DNA of 5,405 bases from Treponema sp. (GTDB lineage Bacteria; Spirochaetota; Spirochaetia; Treponematales; Breznakiellaceae), in the NCBI GenBank assembly GCA_009780545.1, contig WQZW01000131.1:1-5405 (forward strand), given 5' to 3'. The stretch's first letter is position 1, and each line of letters opens with the position of its first letter. Below the pieces are notes generated by a model. The model saw only the letters and a list, made by a program, of their open reading frames with translations, ran no database searches and had not been told where the DNA came from. Shown here one piece after another: positions 5,364 to 5,405 of the stretch. A program made the translations under genes and the position numbers.

Positions 5364-5405
5364 ATGAGAAACAATAACGGGATATTCAACGGAGACGAGG
5401 AAAAC
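5364..5405 (+). CDS. Possible 5' end of the next gene (cut by window edge)
   Basis: An ATG at 5364 opens a frame that stays open for all 14 codons to the window edge, giving the hydrophilic N terminus M-R-N-N-N-G-I-F-N-G-D-E-E-N. The only Shine-Dalgarno-like bases before it are AGGG at 5359-5362, just one base from the ATG, which is too close to be convincing. Alternatively, GGAGACGAGG (5391-5400) may be the Shine-Dalgarno of a gene starting at about base 5406, with the five-base spacing seen at 1977 and 3497. Too little is present to name a product. Confidence 0.3.
   Translation, partial: MRNNNGIFNGDEEN

Overview
The window is a GC-rich (about 60% by eye), densely coded piece of bacterial chromosome with every recognisable gene on the + strand. 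A periplasmic SurA-like chaperone points to a Gram-negative, two-membrane cell. The pairing of that chaperone with nusB and a membrane-anchored TPR protein, together with the small intergenic hairpin cluster, makes me lean towards a spirochete of the Treponema group. That assignment is a tentative inference.

Layout: (1) 2-529 is the C-terminal third of glucose-6-phosphate isomerase (pgi), cut by the window edge. (2) After a 115-base gap holding a good sigma70-type promoter (TGGACA-N17-TATGAT, 554-582) comes a two-gene unit: a YchJ-family protein with a SEC-C zinc-binding motif at each end (645-1139) and, 4 bases later, a DJ-1/PfpI-family protein (1144-1731). (3) The 230-base gap 1732-1961 is the only sizeable non-coding stretch. 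It holds three back-to-back perfect hairpins (1771-1867) with no T-tracts, then a promoter candidate (TTGATC-N18-TACTAT, 1925-1954). (4) A second operon follows: an exported SurA/parvulin-type chaperone (1977-3032), nusB (3039-3500) and a 604-residue membrane-anchored TPR protein (3497-5311) that overlaps nusB by four bases (GTGA). (5) 5312-5405 holds a short spacer and probably the first codons, or the leader, of another gene.

Functionally, the first part combines central carbon metabolism (pgi) with two small proteins of the stress/protein-quality kind. The second operon couples a transcription antitermination and rRNA-processing factor (NusB) to two envelope proteins. No mobile element, CRISPR array, tRNA or rRNA gene was seen. 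The least ordinary features are the triple-hairpin block, whose first and third stems share a 7-bp core that allows alternative pairing, and a parvulin-like domain that lacks the usual catalytic histidines. I did not find clear evidence of an undescribed multi-gene system; most of the window is ordinary housekeeping sequence.
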